A stretch of DNA of 64,000 nt from Methylobacteriaceae bacterium (GTDB lineage: Bacteria > Pseudomonadota > Alphaproteobacteria > Rhizobiales > Beijerinckiaceae). The notes under the pieces are model-generated. The model worked only from the letters and a program-made list of their open reading frames with translations. It was not told where the DNA came from and did no database searches. Position numbers and translations under genes: made by a program. Shown in pieces: positions 14,226-23,317 of the stretch. The stretch covers positions 62,001-126,000 of the forward strand of contig JACKJE010000006.1 of NCBI GenBank assembly GCA_020638135.1, read 5' to 3'. The stretch's first letter is position 1. Each line of letters begins with the position of its first letter.

Positions 14226-14894
14226 TCAGGCGTTCGCGAGCGCGCGCAATTCCAGGAAATGGCGCACAAATACACCGTCGTCGGATTGTTCGAGCCCGGC
14301 GACCAGCGCGCGGGCCACCGTGGCGGCGGCGATCGGGCGATAGACGGCGAGCGGGCCGATCAGCAGCGGCGCCAGCGCGGTCGAGACCGGCACGGCGATC
14401 TTCTCGCCGATCCGCTTTTCCGCGCGCGGGCCGGTGAGGAAGCTGGGCCGGGCGATTTCGACATGCGCGTAGCCAGCGGCGCGGACGGCCGCCTCCGCCT
14501 CGCCCTTGGTGCGCAGGTAAAAATTGCTCGACGCCGCATCGGCGCCGATGGACGAGACCATGCCGAACTTCTTGGCGCCGGCGGCGACGCCGAGTTGCGC
14601 GAAGGCCGCGACATAGTCGCGGTCGACCCTGGCGAAGGCCTGTTGCGACCCGGCTGTGCGGATGGTCGTGCCGAGCGCGCAGAGAAAGGCAGTCGGCGCC
14701 GCGGATTTCAAGCGGTCGGACAGGTCGGCGAGCGCGTCGAAATTCGTTGCGATCGCTTCGAGTCCGTCGCGCTGCGGGACTTTGCCGGGATCGCGCACGA
14801 GCGCGGCGACGCGCCAGCCGCGCTGCAGCGCCGTCGATATCGCGAATGAGCCCACGAGGCCGGTCGCGCCGGCCACGACCATCAGGTCGCTCAT
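14226..14894 (-). CDS. NAD(P)H-binding atypical short-chain reductase (HTATIP2/YbjT-like)
   Basis: This 222-residue Rossmann protein begins MSDLMVVAGATGLVGSFAI with the nucleotide-binding GATGLVG motif. It also has VSSIGADAASSNFYLRTKGEAE, the S-x-Y-x3-K-like segment of the NAD(P)H-binding family related to HTATIP2 and NmrA-type proteins. The substrate is unknown; relatives act as electron-transfer-associated reductases or redox sensors. Its ATG overlaps the stop of the upstream methyltransferase as ATGA (14891-14894), so translation is probably coupled. The frame is open far upstream, but that is shadow of the genes on both sides; the conserved start is at 14894. Confidence 0.85.
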   Translation of the reverse strand: MSDLMVVAGATGLVGSFAISTALQRGWRVAALVRDPGKVPQRDGLEAIATNFDALADLSDRLKSAAPTAFLCALGTTIRTAGSQQAFARVDRDYVAAFAQLGVAAGAKKFGMVSSIGADAASSNFYLRTKGEAEAAVRAAGYAHVEIARPSFLTGPRAEKRIGEKIAVPVSTALAPLLIGPLAVYRPIAAATVARALVAGLEQSDDGVFVRHFLELRALANA

Positions 14895-15649
14895 GTCTGT
14901 TCCTTTCGCGGCATGACGCTGGCGCCGCTCGGCGCGAGAACCGGTTCGGCCGGCAGCGGCAGCGCGCGGCGCGCGACGCGGCGCAGGCCGACGGGTCGAT
15001 AAAGCTGCTTGGTCGCCTCCACGACCAATACGCCGGCGCCGGGCAGCGACAGGCGCGCGCCGATGCGTTCGAGGACTGGCGCGAGCCGCAACAGGAAGCG
15101 GCGCTGGAAGGGCGCGCCATAGAGCGCCTCGCCCCAGTGGATCGGCGAGAACATGGTCTCGCGCATCAATTCGCGCAATTGGCCGCGCGAGAATGGTTGG
15201 CCATGGCCGAAAGGCGTCGTGTCGACGCGCGACCACAGGCCGCCGCGGTTCGGCGCGACCAGGATCATGCGGCCGCCGGGCGTCAGGATGCGCCAGATTT
15301 CGGCGAGCAATTCGCGCGCCTGTTCGCTGACCTCGAGCGCGTGGACGACGAGCACGCGGTCGATGCAGGAATCGGGCAGCGGCAGGGCGGTGGTCTCGAC
15401 GAGGGCGGAGGCGGAGGGGCCGGACGTCGGCCAGTTCACCACGCCCTGCTCGGCCGGCATGAAGGCGATGACACGGACGGCCTCGTCCCGGAACTGCTGG
15501 AGGTAGGGGAGAGCATAGCCGATCCCCATGACCGCCATGCCCGTGCAATTGCTCCAGCGGGCCCGGACCGTAGCGTTCAGAAACCGACCGGTAACCACGC
15601 CGAGCGGCGAAGCGTAGAAAGATCTGAGGTCCACGACATCGAGGCGCAT
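14891..15649 (-). CDS. Class I SAM-dependent methyltransferase-like protein
   Basis: A 252-residue protein beginning MRLDVVDLRSFYASPLG. It has the typical alphaproteobacterial methyltransferase segment ALPLPDSCIDRVLVVHALEVSEQA, then IWRILTPGGRMILVAPNRGGLWSR. Motif I is weakened (MAVMGIGYALPYL), so SAM binding is likely but not certain. Homologues are often found beside glyoxalase II genes in this order; none is here. The start at 15649 was preferred over 15802 because the intervening 51 residues are Arg/Lys/Pro-rich and overlap the divergent promoter of the EAL gene. The C-terminus overlaps the next gene by ATGA. Confidence 0.82.
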   Translation of the reverse strand: MRLDVVDLRSFYASPLGVVTGRFLNATVRARWSNCTGMAVMGIGYALPYLQQFRDEAVRVIAFMPAEQGVVNWPTSGPSASALVETTALPLPDSCIDRVLVVHALEVSEQARELLAEIWRILTPGGRMILVAPNRGGLWSRVDTTPFGHGQPFSRGQLRELMRETMFSPIHWGEALYGAPFQRRFLLRLAPVLERIGARLSLPGAGVLVVEATKQLYRPVGLRRVARRALPLPAEPVLAPSGASVMPRKEQT

Positions 15650-15803
15650 CCCGCCTTTTCGCATGTTTTCGGGACGCGGGGGAGATTGCGCGGGCCGTTT
15701 CGGGGACTTCCTCTTCGCGGCCGTTAAAGGAAAGATTACCCGGGCGCGCCACGATCCCGAATGGGCCGATTTCTGTTCGGGTGACCTCTTGGATATTCGC
15801 AAA

Positions 15804-17576
15804 ATGGTTCAGCGTCCGCAGCGGGCGGACGCGCAAGTCGGAACTCAGCCGGGTCCGGTCGGCCCGGCCAGCGCGCCGCCGCCGGCCGCCGGGGCCGGGC
15901 CCGATCCACGCGCGATTCTCGATTCGATCGGCGAAGTCGTCTACGACTGGGACGTGGTCAGCGATCGCCTGACCTGGGGGCCGAACGCGACCGATGTGCT
16001 GGGCGTCGGCGATCTCGACCAGATTTCGAGCGGCCGGGCCTACGGCGAACTCATTACCTCTGACAGCCTCGCCTCGCGCTATGCCGCGATCACGGGCTCG
16101 ACCACGGCGGACGACGGCTCCGGCGTGCCCTATCGCGCGCGCTACGGCATTGCGGTCGGCGACGGCCGGGTGAAGCAGACCGTGTGGCTCGAGGACACCG
16201 GACGGTGGTTCGCCGGCCCCGATGGCAAGGCCGCGCGCGCGCATGGCCTGATCCGGGTGATCACCAGCCATTACGAGGCCGAGCGCGAACTCGAGTTCCG
16301 CTCGCGATTCGACACGCTGACGGGTTGCTACAATCGGGCCCATATCCTCGACATCGTCACGCGCCATCTCGCGCGCACGCCGGGCAAGCAGACGCATTTC
16401 TGCATCCTGCTCGCCAGCCTCGAGAACCTCTTCGTCCTCAACCGTACCTACGGCTACGACGTGTCCGACGAAGTGATCGCGGGCGTCGCCAAGCGACTGC
16501 GCAGCACGATGCGCGGCCCGGATTCGCTCGGCCGCTACGCCGGCGCGAAGTTTGCGCTGGTGCTCGACAATTGCGATCGCGAGCAGATGATGATCGCAGC
16601 GCAGCGCTTTCTCAACGAGACCAGCCGGGAGCCGATCGAGACGAGCGCCGGGCCGATCCCGATCGCGCTGCGCATCGGCGGCGTCGCCGCGCCGCGCGAC
16701 GGCCGCACGGCCAATCTTCTGTTTCAGCACGCCGAGGAGGCGCTCGATCTGGCGCGCGCGTCAGGGGCGACGCGCCTCGTCGCCTACGAGCCCTCGCTCG
16801 CACGCAATGACACGCGCGTGCAGGCCGCGCGCATGGCCGACGACATCGTCGGCGCGCTCAACGACGGGCGCGTCGCGCTGGCGCTGCAGCCGATCATCGA
16901 TTCCAAGTCGCGGCGGCCCGCGTTCAGCGAGGCGCTGATCCGGCTGAGACAGCCCGACGGTTCGATCGTTTCGCCCGGCGCCATCCTGCCGATCGCCGAG
17001 AAGGCCGGGCTCGTGCATCTGCTCGACCAGCGGGTGATGGAGCTCGCGGTTGCGCGGCTCCAGGCCGATCCGCAGCTGACCCTCTCGGTCAACGTCTCGG
17101 GCGCCACGGTTCACGATCCGGACTGGCCAGAGCGCTTCAAGGCGATGATCGGACAAAATCCGGGAATCGCTTCGCGGCTGATCGTCGAGATCACCGAGAC
17201 CTGCGCTATCGCCGATATCGAGGCGACGCATGCGGCGATCTCCTGCGCGCGCTCGCTCGGCGTGCGCGTCGCCATGGACGATTTCGGCGCGGGACACACC
17301 TCGTTCCGCAACCTGCGTCGCCTGCCGTTCGATCTCATCAAGATGGATGGCGCCTTCGTGCAGAACCTCGCACGCTCGCCCGACGACCGGTTCTTCGTGC
17401 GCACGCTGATCGACCTCGCCCACCACATGAACCTGCCGGTCGTGGCGGAATGGGTCGAAGACGCAGAAACGGCGAACCTGCTGACCGAGTGGGGCGTCGA
17501 ATATATGCAGGGCGTGCATTTCGCCGACGCCCGCATCGTCGAGACCGTCGCGCCGGCCGAGGCGGTCGCAGCCTGA
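15804..17576 (+). CDS. PAS/degenerate GGDEF/EAL cyclic-di-GMP phosphodiesterase
   Basis: A 590-residue signalling protein. A PAS-like sensor (about 40-155) is followed by a GGDEF domain (about 170-330) whose signature has decayed to YAGAKF, so cyclase activity is unlikely. The EAL domain (about 350-580) keeps its catalytic set: EAL in SEALIRL, the Asn of SVNVSG, Glu of EITET, DDFGAG, Lys of IKMDG, Glu of VAEW and the Gln of YMQG. The likely output is hydrolysis of c-di-GMP, perhaps with the inactive GGDEF acting as a GTP-sensing regulator. There are no membrane segments. The start at 15804 (MVQRPQRADAQVG) is uncertain; an upstream ATG at 15663 would add 47 residues with no family resemblance. 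It is divergent from the methyltransferase pair. Confidence 0.9.
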   Translation: MVQRPQRADAQVGTQPGPVGPASAPPPAAGAGPDPRAILDSIGEVVYDWDVVSDRLTWGPNATDVLGVGDLDQISSGRAYGELITSDSLASRYAAITGSTTADDGSGVPYRARYGIAVGDGRVKQTVWLEDTGRWFAGPDGKAARAHGLIRVITSHYEAERELEFRSRFDTLTGCYNRAHILDIVTRHLARTPGKQTHFCILLASLENLFVLNRTYGYDVSDEVIAGVAKRLRSTMRGPDSLGRYAGAKFALVLDNCDREQMMIAAQRFLNETSREPIETSAGPIPIALRIGGVAAPRDGRTANLLFQHAEEALDLARASGATRLVAYEPSLARNDTRVQAARMADDIVGALNDGRVALALQPIIDSKSRRPAFSEALIRLRQPDGSIVSPGAILPIAEKAGLVHLLDQRVMELAVARLQADPQLTLSVNVSGATVHDPDWPERFKAMIGQNPGIASRLIVEITETCAIADIEATHAAISCARSLGVRVAMDDFGAGHTSFRNLRRLPFDLIKMDGAFVQNLARSPDDRFFVRTLIDLAHHMNLPVVAEWVEDAETANLLTEWGVEYMQGVHFADARIVETVAPAEAVAA

Positions 17577-17594
17577 CGCGCGCGACCGCGCCTG

Positions 17595-18191
17595 TCAGGT
17601 GCGGTCGGACGAGAGGCCGTCGATGCGCTTCTGCAGGTCGCCGACCTGCTTGCGCAATTCGTCCAGTTCCTTGCCTTCTTCGCCCGCTTTCGCCGGCGCG
17701 CTCGCGCCGCCGCCCGGGACGAACGGATTGAACATGGACAGGGCCTGGCGGAAGACCGCCATGTTCTTGCGCGCCTGTTCGTCCATGGTCTGGAACATCT
17801 GCCGCGTGGGCTCGGCCAGCGGCCCGCCGCCCAGCACATTGGTGAACTGGTCGCGGAATTTCTGCTGCTCGCTGGTCAGGCGATCGAGGGTGAATTCCAG
17901 ATAGCTCGGCACCAGGGCCTGCATGCTGTCGCCGTAGAAGCGGATGAGCTGGCGCAGGAAGGCGACCGGCAGCATGGCCTGGCCGACCTTGCCCTCCTGC
18001 TCGAAGATGATCTGGGTGAGCACGGAGCGCGTGATGTCTTCGCTCGTCTTGGCGTCGAATACTTCGAAATCCTCGCCCTTCTTGACCATTTCGGCGAGGT
18101 CTTCGAGCGTCACATAGGCGGACGTGCCGGTGTTGTAGAGACGGCGGTTGGCGTATTTCTTGATCGTCGTCGGTTGTTTTTCGTTGGCCAT
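17595..18191 (-). CDS. phaR: Polyhydroxyalkanoate synthesis repressor PhaR
   Basis: A 198-residue protein whose N-terminal PHB/PHA accumulation regulator domain (TIKKYANRRLYNTGTSAYVTLEDLA) is nearly canonical. It is followed by the PHB_acc repeat region (EQEGKVGQAMLPVAFLRQLIRFYGDSM) and a C-terminal coiled segment (ELDELRKQVGDLQKRIDGL). PhaR binds both DNA and PHB granules, repressing phasin and its own gene until polymer accumulates; in rhizobia it also shifts carbon flow. It is divergent from phaA with about 280 bases between, the natural place for PhaR autoregulation. The start MANEKQP at 18191 was chosen over an upstream in-frame ATG because it begins the conserved domain. Confidence 0.95.
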   Translation of the reverse strand: MANEKQPTTIKKYANRRLYNTGTSAYVTLEDLAEMVKKGEDFEVFDAKTSEDITRSVLTQIIFEQEGKVGQAMLPVAFLRQLIRFYGDSMQALVPSYLEFTLDRLTSEQQKFRDQFTNVLGGGPLAEPTRQMFQTMDEQARKNMAVFRQALSMFNPFVPGGGASAPAKAGEEGKELDELRKQVGDLQKRIDGLSSDRT

Positions 18192-18471
18192 TTCACTTGC
18201 CCGTCCGGCCGCCCTGGGCGGCTCTCCTCCCCCGGCGCCCGAACTTTGTGCGGTGCGCGGGGCCGACGATAGCCCCTTTGCGCGTTCTCGCAAGTGCGAA
18301 TTTGGGGAATGCGCCGCGGCCGTGCGCCGAACCTAAGACGAATTGCTCGGATTGCGCGGGACTTCCCGTCCTTGACCGCGCCAACGCCAAGTAGTTGAAA
18401 GAAAGTCCGGGCGGAACGGGAGCCGGCGCGACTCGCGCAAGAATGGCCCACCCGGCCCGAAGGAGGTCTGT

Positions 18472-19647
<1,176 letters not shown>

Positions 19648-19758
19648 GCGCATCAGGCCAGTCGGCGTTGGGCTGTCGGCAGTCGCCACAAGCGGCTGCC
19701 GAACGCCTTCCGCCGACTGTCGATTCAACGATCAACCAATCTCGGGGAGAAGTTTGAA

Positions 19759-20484
19759 ATGGCCAGAGTTGCAGTAGTTACGGGAGGCACGCGCGGCATC
19801 GGCGAGGCGATCTCGAAGGCGCTGAAGGCGGCGGGCTACAAGGTCGCGGCGAGCTACGCCGGCAATGACGAAGCGGCCGCGAAATTCAAGGCCGAGACCG
19901 GCATCAACGTCTACAAGTGGGACGTGTCGGACTTCGACGCCTGCGCCGCCGGCCTGAAGCAGGTCGAGGCCGACCTCGGCCCGATCGACGTGCTCGTCAA
20001 CAATGCCGGCATCACCAAGGACGGCATGTTCCACAAGATGACCAAGGAGCAGTGGTACGGCGTCATCAACACCAACCTGAACTCGCTGTTCAACATGACG
20101 CGCCCCGTGTGGGAAGGCATGCGCGAGCGCAAGTTCGGCCGCGTGATCTGCATCTCCTCGGTCAACGGCCAGAAGGGCCAGATGGGCCAGGTCAATTATT
20201 CCTCGGCCAAGGCGGGCGACATCGGCTTCGTCAAGGCGCTGGCGCAGGAAGGCGCGAAGGCCGGCATCACCGTCAACGCCATCTGCCCCGGCTATATCGC
20301 CACGGAGATGGTGAAGGCGATCAATCCGGAAGTCGTGGCCAAGAGCATCCTGCCCTACATCCCGGTCGGCCGTCTCGGCGAGCCCGAGGAGATCGCGCGC
20401 GCGGTGGTGTTCCTCGCCTCCGACGACGCCGGCTTCATTACCGGCTCGACGCTGTCGGCCAACGGCGGCCAGTACATGGTCTGA
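19759..20484 (+). CDS. phaB: Acetoacetyl-CoA reductase
   Basis: A 241-residue short-chain dehydrogenase. The NADPH-binding TGGTRGIGEAI, the NNAG motif, the catalytic Ser (ISSVNGQKGQMGQ) and YSSAKAG (Tyr and Lys) are all present, and the C-terminal GFITGSTLSANGGQYMV is characteristic of PhaB. It reduces acetoacetyl-CoA to (R)-3-hydroxybutyryl-CoA for PHB synthesis. It is the second gene of the phaAB operon and is followed after about 30 bases by a strong intrinsic terminator. Confidence 0.97.
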   Translation: MARVAVVTGGTRGIGEAISKALKAAGYKVAASYAGNDEAAAKFKAETGINVYKWDVSDFDACAAGLKQVEADLGPIDVLVNNAGITKDGMFHKMTKEQWYGVINTNLNSLFNMTRPVWEGMRERKFGRVICISSVNGQKGQMGQVNYSSAKAGDIGFVKALAQEGAKAGITVNAICPGYIATEMVKAINPEVVAKSILPYIPVGRLGEPEEIARAVVFLASDDAGFITGSTLSANGGQYMV

Positions 20485-20514
20485 CGTTGTTGTCGCCAAG
20501 AGTTCGACACGAGA

Positions 20515-20544
20515 CGCCGGCGCTCATGCGCCGGCGATTTTTTT
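20515..20544 (+). terminator. Intrinsic terminator of phaAB
   Basis: A 9-bp stem, CGCCGGCGC/GCGCCGGCG, with a TCAT loop is followed by A and seven T (20538-20544). The last codons of the opposite-strand small gene overlap it. Confidence 0.9.
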
Positions 20545-20823
20545 CAGGTCGACGTAAGCTGACTGTAACAAGCGGCGTGCCTGGAAGTCTGCTTCATCGA
20601 TCACCGTGACGGCAACACGCAACTTGTCGATACAGTCGGCGAGCGAAGCGCAATGCGTCGTTGTGATCTGCTGAACGATTCCTTCTAACTCTCCCCATAG
20701 CTTGTTTTGCGCGCATTCCGATTTGTGTGACGAGCGAGCCAGTTCTCTCGAAACATCGGCAAATCGATTCACTGCGATTCGTATTGGGGAGAGCGCGCGG
20801 TCGCGCACTCCATTCCCTTTCAT
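20524..20823 (-). CDS. Small hypothetical protein downstream of luxI
   Basis: A 99-residue predicted cytoplasmic protein, mostly helical, with phrases such as ADVSRELARSSHKSECAQNK and DEADFQARRLLQSAYVDLKK. No family is recognised. It begins 26 bases after the luxI stop on the same strand, so co-transcription is plausible. Base composition is lower in GC than the phaAB genes next door. Its stop overlaps the phaAB terminator hairpin, which suggests its 3' end was formed when the island was joined to the older sequence. It may be non-functional; confidence rests on frame length and spacing only. Confidence 0.5.
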   Translation of the reverse strand: MKGNGVRDRALSPIRIAVNRFADVSRELARSSHKSECAQNKLWGELEGIVQQITTTHCASLADCIDKLRVAVTVIDEADFQARRLLQSAYVDLKKIAGA

Positions 20824-20849
20824 AACGCACCTCTAGCCAATGGCAGACT

Positions 20850-21458
20850 TTACGCTGCGTGAGACTCGACCTGAGTTTCAAGTCCAGTGGCACGAAGAAT
20901 TCGAGCCTCCAAGTCACGGGAAATGTCCCAGAGACCGACATAAATCATCCCGTGATGTTCAGTCTGGAACTTGCCTGCGATCCGATTATGCAACCCGCAG
21001 CGGCGATAGAAGCGACTCATTGGAGCGTCGTAAACTGCGGTGATTTGCGCGGCGCCGTGTTCCAGACCGAAACGGCACATTGCGAGCAATATTTCGCACG
21101 CGGCCGTGCTCACGCCATTCGGCTGGACGCGTGGATCGCAGACGGTGAATCTGGTCGCTTCCCAGATAAGGGGTGACCGGAAGTCGATGTCCGGAAACAT
21201 TGATCGAAACGGCCCACGCATCATGTGATCGCCGATGGTCGACAAGAGTCTGATAGATCCAACCTGGCGGCCCTGATCGTCGAAATCAATGAGATAGACA
21301 GTCTCGTCTCGATCATAGCTGTCGATTTCATACTTGCCGTCGACAACCTGGACATCCCATCCCTTTTCGTCGTGGAAGGTCCGCTTCCGTTGGGCGAACA
21401 TTTCGTCGAAAATGGCCCGGTTGTCGGTGCGCTGATATCCTTCAAATTGGCTGATCAT
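20850..21458 (-). CDS. LuxI-family acyl-homoserine-lactone synthase
   Basis: A 202-residue autoinducer synthase. The conserved N-terminal residues are visible: Arg in FAQRKRTFHDE, Phe of TFHDEKGWDV, Trp of GWDV, the acidic residues of YEIDSYDRD and the Arg of GSIRLL. The later EATRFTV segment is also typical. Members join SAM with an acyl-ACP or acyl-CoA to make a homoserine lactone. The signal made here cannot be predicted; the core ITAVYD segment lacks the Thr often linked with 3-oxo chains. luxR lies immediately upstream in the same orientation and the 77-base gap holds a dyad placed like a lux box. Base use is AT-richer than the window average. Confidence 0.95.
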   Translation of the reverse strand: MISQFEGYQRTDNRAIFDEMFAQRKRTFHDEKGWDVQVVDGKYEIDSYDRDETVYLIDFDDQGRQVGSIRLLSTIGDHMMRGPFRSMFPDIDFRSPLIWEATRFTVCDPRVQPNGVSTAACEILLAMCRFGLEHGAAQITAVYDAPMSRFYRRCGLHNRIAGKFQTEHHGMIYVGLWDISRDLEARILRATGLETQVESHAA

Positions 21459-21466
21459 GTTACCCT

Positions 21467-21481
21467 CCAGCTCATAGCTGG
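21467..21481 (-). promoter_or_regulatory. Hairpin overlapping the luxI ribosome-binding site
   Basis: On the luxI strand CCAGCT-ATG-AGCTGG forms a 6-bp hairpin whose 3' arm runs into the Shine-Dalgarno GGAGGG. It could limit translation of luxI; this is an inference from position. Confidence 0.4.
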
Positions 21482-21514
21482 ATGAGATTCCCTGATCGAC
21501 TTACGTTGCGATAT

Positions 21515-21529
21515 TCCCCAAATCGGGGA
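21515..21529 (-). promoter_or_regulatory. Candidate lux box between luxR and luxI
   Basis: TCCCC-GATTT-GGGGA (read on the luxI strand) is a dyad centred about 64 bases before the luxI ATG, a normal position for a LuxR-type operator activating luxI. It does not match the Vibrio consensus, so it is assigned by position and symmetry. Confidence 0.5.
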
Positions 21530-21535
21530 GGAAAT

Positions 21536-22279
21536 TTAGTAAATCAGCCCCATCCGAAACGCCTTGGCGACGGCATGAGGCCTGTTGAGGGCGCTAAGTT
21601 TTGATCGCGCCGAATCCAGATGCGCTTTCACCGTTTCATCCGAGATTCCAAGAATTACCCCGACGTCCTCAATGGTCTTTCCTTCGGCGATCCACGAAAG
21701 TGCTTCGCACTCTCTGCGCGTAATAAGGTTGAAGTCGATGACTGGCGCTTCGTTCTGGATACGGACAACCGCTTCATGGACGCAATAGGCCAGCAGAAGC
21801 GCTTCCTTCTTGAATTGATCGCGACGGAGGCTCCATTCGCGCTCTGTGTCATTGGTGGTGATACTCATCAGCGCCCACATGCCATGCACGGGGCCGCGTA
21901 TCGGAACAGTCAGCCCCTGTCGACCGACCCCTGCATCAATAGACTCGTTGAAAAGACGCCTGACTTTCGACGGTGTGCGATCCAATTTGGACCAGTCAAT
22001 AGGAAGCATCGATCGAGCCGCGGCGTGGACGACTGGATCGATTCGCACATATTGTGAGCGCTTGTAGTGTTCGACCCAATCTTCATTATAAGTCAGCAAG
22101 AGAAGCGGGTTAGCGGCCGAGAAGCCCCGCAGCGTCGGACAGTGGTAGATACAATGAGCCAAGCCCATACGGTCTCGGGCCAAATTCACAAAATCGGATA
22201 CGTCGCTCAAGGTACGAGCTGAATCCAAGCGATCTAGCTCAATCTGCGAAAATGCTCCTTCGAGCAATCCAGTCGCCAC
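21536..22279 (-). CDS. LuxR-family quorum-sensing transcriptional regulator
   Basis: A 247-residue protein. The N-terminal autoinducer-binding domain (about 20-165) contains the family pattern DWVEHYKRSQYVRIDPVV, with the conserved Tyr and Asp, plus downstream Trp residues. The C-terminal LuxR helix-turn-helix (about 180-245) reads LITRRECEALSWIAEGKTIEDVG, then ILGISDETVKAHLDSARSKL. The start is a GTG at 22279. It precedes luxI on the same strand and is the probable receptor for its product. It sits within the lower-GC segment between the phaAB terminator and the Mrr-like gene. Confidence 0.94.
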   Translation of the reverse strand: MATGLLEGAFSQIELDRLDSARTLSDVSDFVNLARDRMGLAHCIYHCPTLRGFSAANPLLLLTYNEDWVEHYKRSQYVRIDPVVHAAARSMLPIDWSKLDRTPSKVRRLFNESIDAGVGRQGLTVPIRGPVHGMWALMSITTNDTEREWSLRRDQFKKEALLLAYCVHEAVVRIQNEAPVIDFNLITRRECEALSWIAEGKTIEDVGVILGISDETVKAHLDSARSKLSALNRPHAVAKAFRMGLIY

Positions 22280-22308
22280 AAGAGTCCCCCATGGATTCTC
22301 AATGCAAA

Positions 22309-22755
22309 TTAATTCAAGGTACGAGAAGTAATGTCTGGGAATGCGATAGCAGCGTCAACGACCATTGTCAGAATCGCGACAGACAGGTCAAGGCGTTTGG
22401 ACAAGCTGACTCGGTCATTTCGTCCGTCGCAGAGGCAGCTCGATAGGATAAGAGGCCCATTTAGCCCAATCAATGTTGCCAAGATGACCCCAGACACCGG
22501 ATCGCCGACCGGGTTTCCGTGCTGGTCGATCCAAGCTACTGCCTCCGGAGCCTCGATTTTCAACAGGCTAGAAACAGCGATCAGACCAGCTTGAATCGGG
22601 TCTGTGATTGCCAATTGTTCCAATTGAGCCCGGCATTGCCTCAGCATTTTGTCCCAATGTGGCATTACTATACTTTTCATTGATTGCTTGATATTCATAT
22701 CAATGAATCGTTTTGCAATTATATCTACAATGTTCGCTGGGAGATTAATCTCCAT
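22309..22755 (-). CDS. Hypothetical protein upstream of luxR
   Basis: A 148-residue protein beginning MEINLPANIVDIIAKRFID. It has a hydrophobic central part (SGVILATLIGLNGPLILSSC) that could be one membrane-associated helix. No family is recognised. It precedes luxR by 29 bases on the same strand and may form a three- or four-gene transcript with luxR and luxI. Its start region is the most AT-rich sequence of the window (about 22670-22780). Only 24 bases separate its start from that of the divergent Mrr-like gene, very little room for two promoters. Confidence 0.6.
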   Translation of the reverse strand: MEINLPANIVDIIAKRFIDMNIKQSMKSIVMPHWDKMLRQCRAQLEQLAITDPIQAGLIAVSSLLKIEAPEAVAWIDQHGNPVGDPVSGVILATLIGLNGPLILSSCLCDGRNDRVSLSKRLDLSVAILTMVVDAAIAFPDITSRTLN

Positions 22756-22779
22756 TAAGAATCGAAATTTTCAAATTCA

Positions 22780-23223
22780 ATGCCTGACGAACATCGCCGC
22801 TCTGTCGGCGCCTTGAGTGACGAGCCCTTCGTCGCGTCGCTGTTTCGCGCCATGGGTTACAATGCGCGCGCCACACGCGCCGTGCGCGACGACGGGATCG
22901 ACGTGATCGCGCATCGCGACGAGCTCGGTATCGAGCCGCCGATCATCAAGATCCAGGTGAAGTCGAATGACGCGAACATCTGCGCCGACCACGTCAAGGC
23001 GTTCTACGCCATGGTCCACGAGCGCGACGTCGGCATATTCATCACGACCGGCGATTATACGGCGAGCGCGTCGAGTTTCGCGCGCTCGAAGGGCAATCTG
23101 AAGCTGATCGATGGGTCGGGTTTCGTCGAGCTGATCCAGAAATATTACGACCGGCTCGACATGGTCTCGCGCGAGACGATCCGTCTGCGGCGCGTGCTGG
23201 TGCCCGACGCCCAGTCCGCCTGA
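22780..23223 (+). CDS. Mrr-like restriction endonuclease-fold protein
   Basis: A 147-residue protein with the Mrr-type PD-(D/E)XK nuclease core. Asp falls in DDGIDVIAHRDE and is followed by the IKIQVKS strand with a Q-x-K variant of the E-x-K motif, then HVKAFYAMVHERDVGIFITTGDYT, the usual third strand. Full Mrr proteins are about 300 residues with an N-terminal winged helix, so this is a catalytic domain alone. It may target modified DNA or have another nuclease role. GC jumps from low to high at its 5' end, so the start may be at an island junction and the gene shortened. Confidence 0.8.
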   Translation: MPDEHRRSVGALSDEPFVASLFRAMGYNARATRAVRDDGIDVIAHRDELGIEPPIIKIQVKSNDANICADHVKAFYAMVHERDVGIFITTGDYTASASSFARSKGNLKLIDGSGFVELIQKYYDRLDMVSRETIRLRRVLVPDAQSA

Positions 23224-23263
23224 AGGCGGGCGTATCAAGGCAGCGTCCGCGTGATCGCGGGCG

Positions 23264-23294
23264 AACGAAAACAGCCGGCGGAAACCGCCGGCTG
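23264..23294 (-). terminator. Intrinsic terminator of rpmF
   Basis: A 10-bp stem, CAGCCGGCGG/CCGCCGGCTG, with an AAA loop (23272-23294) is followed on the reverse strand by TTTTCGTT. It lies 23 bases after the rpmF stop. Confidence 0.9.
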
Positions 23295-23317
23295 CTTCGA
23301 AACGCCGGGAGGAGAGC

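Noticed and set aside
14895..16730. A single reverse-strand fusion frame extending upstream from the NAD(P)H-binding gene
   Set aside because: The upstream part overlaps the methyltransferase in another frame and the plus-strand EAL gene. Only the part from 14894 has family features.
15804..17576. Active diguanylate cyclase
   Set aside because: The GGDEF signature is replaced by YAGAKF.
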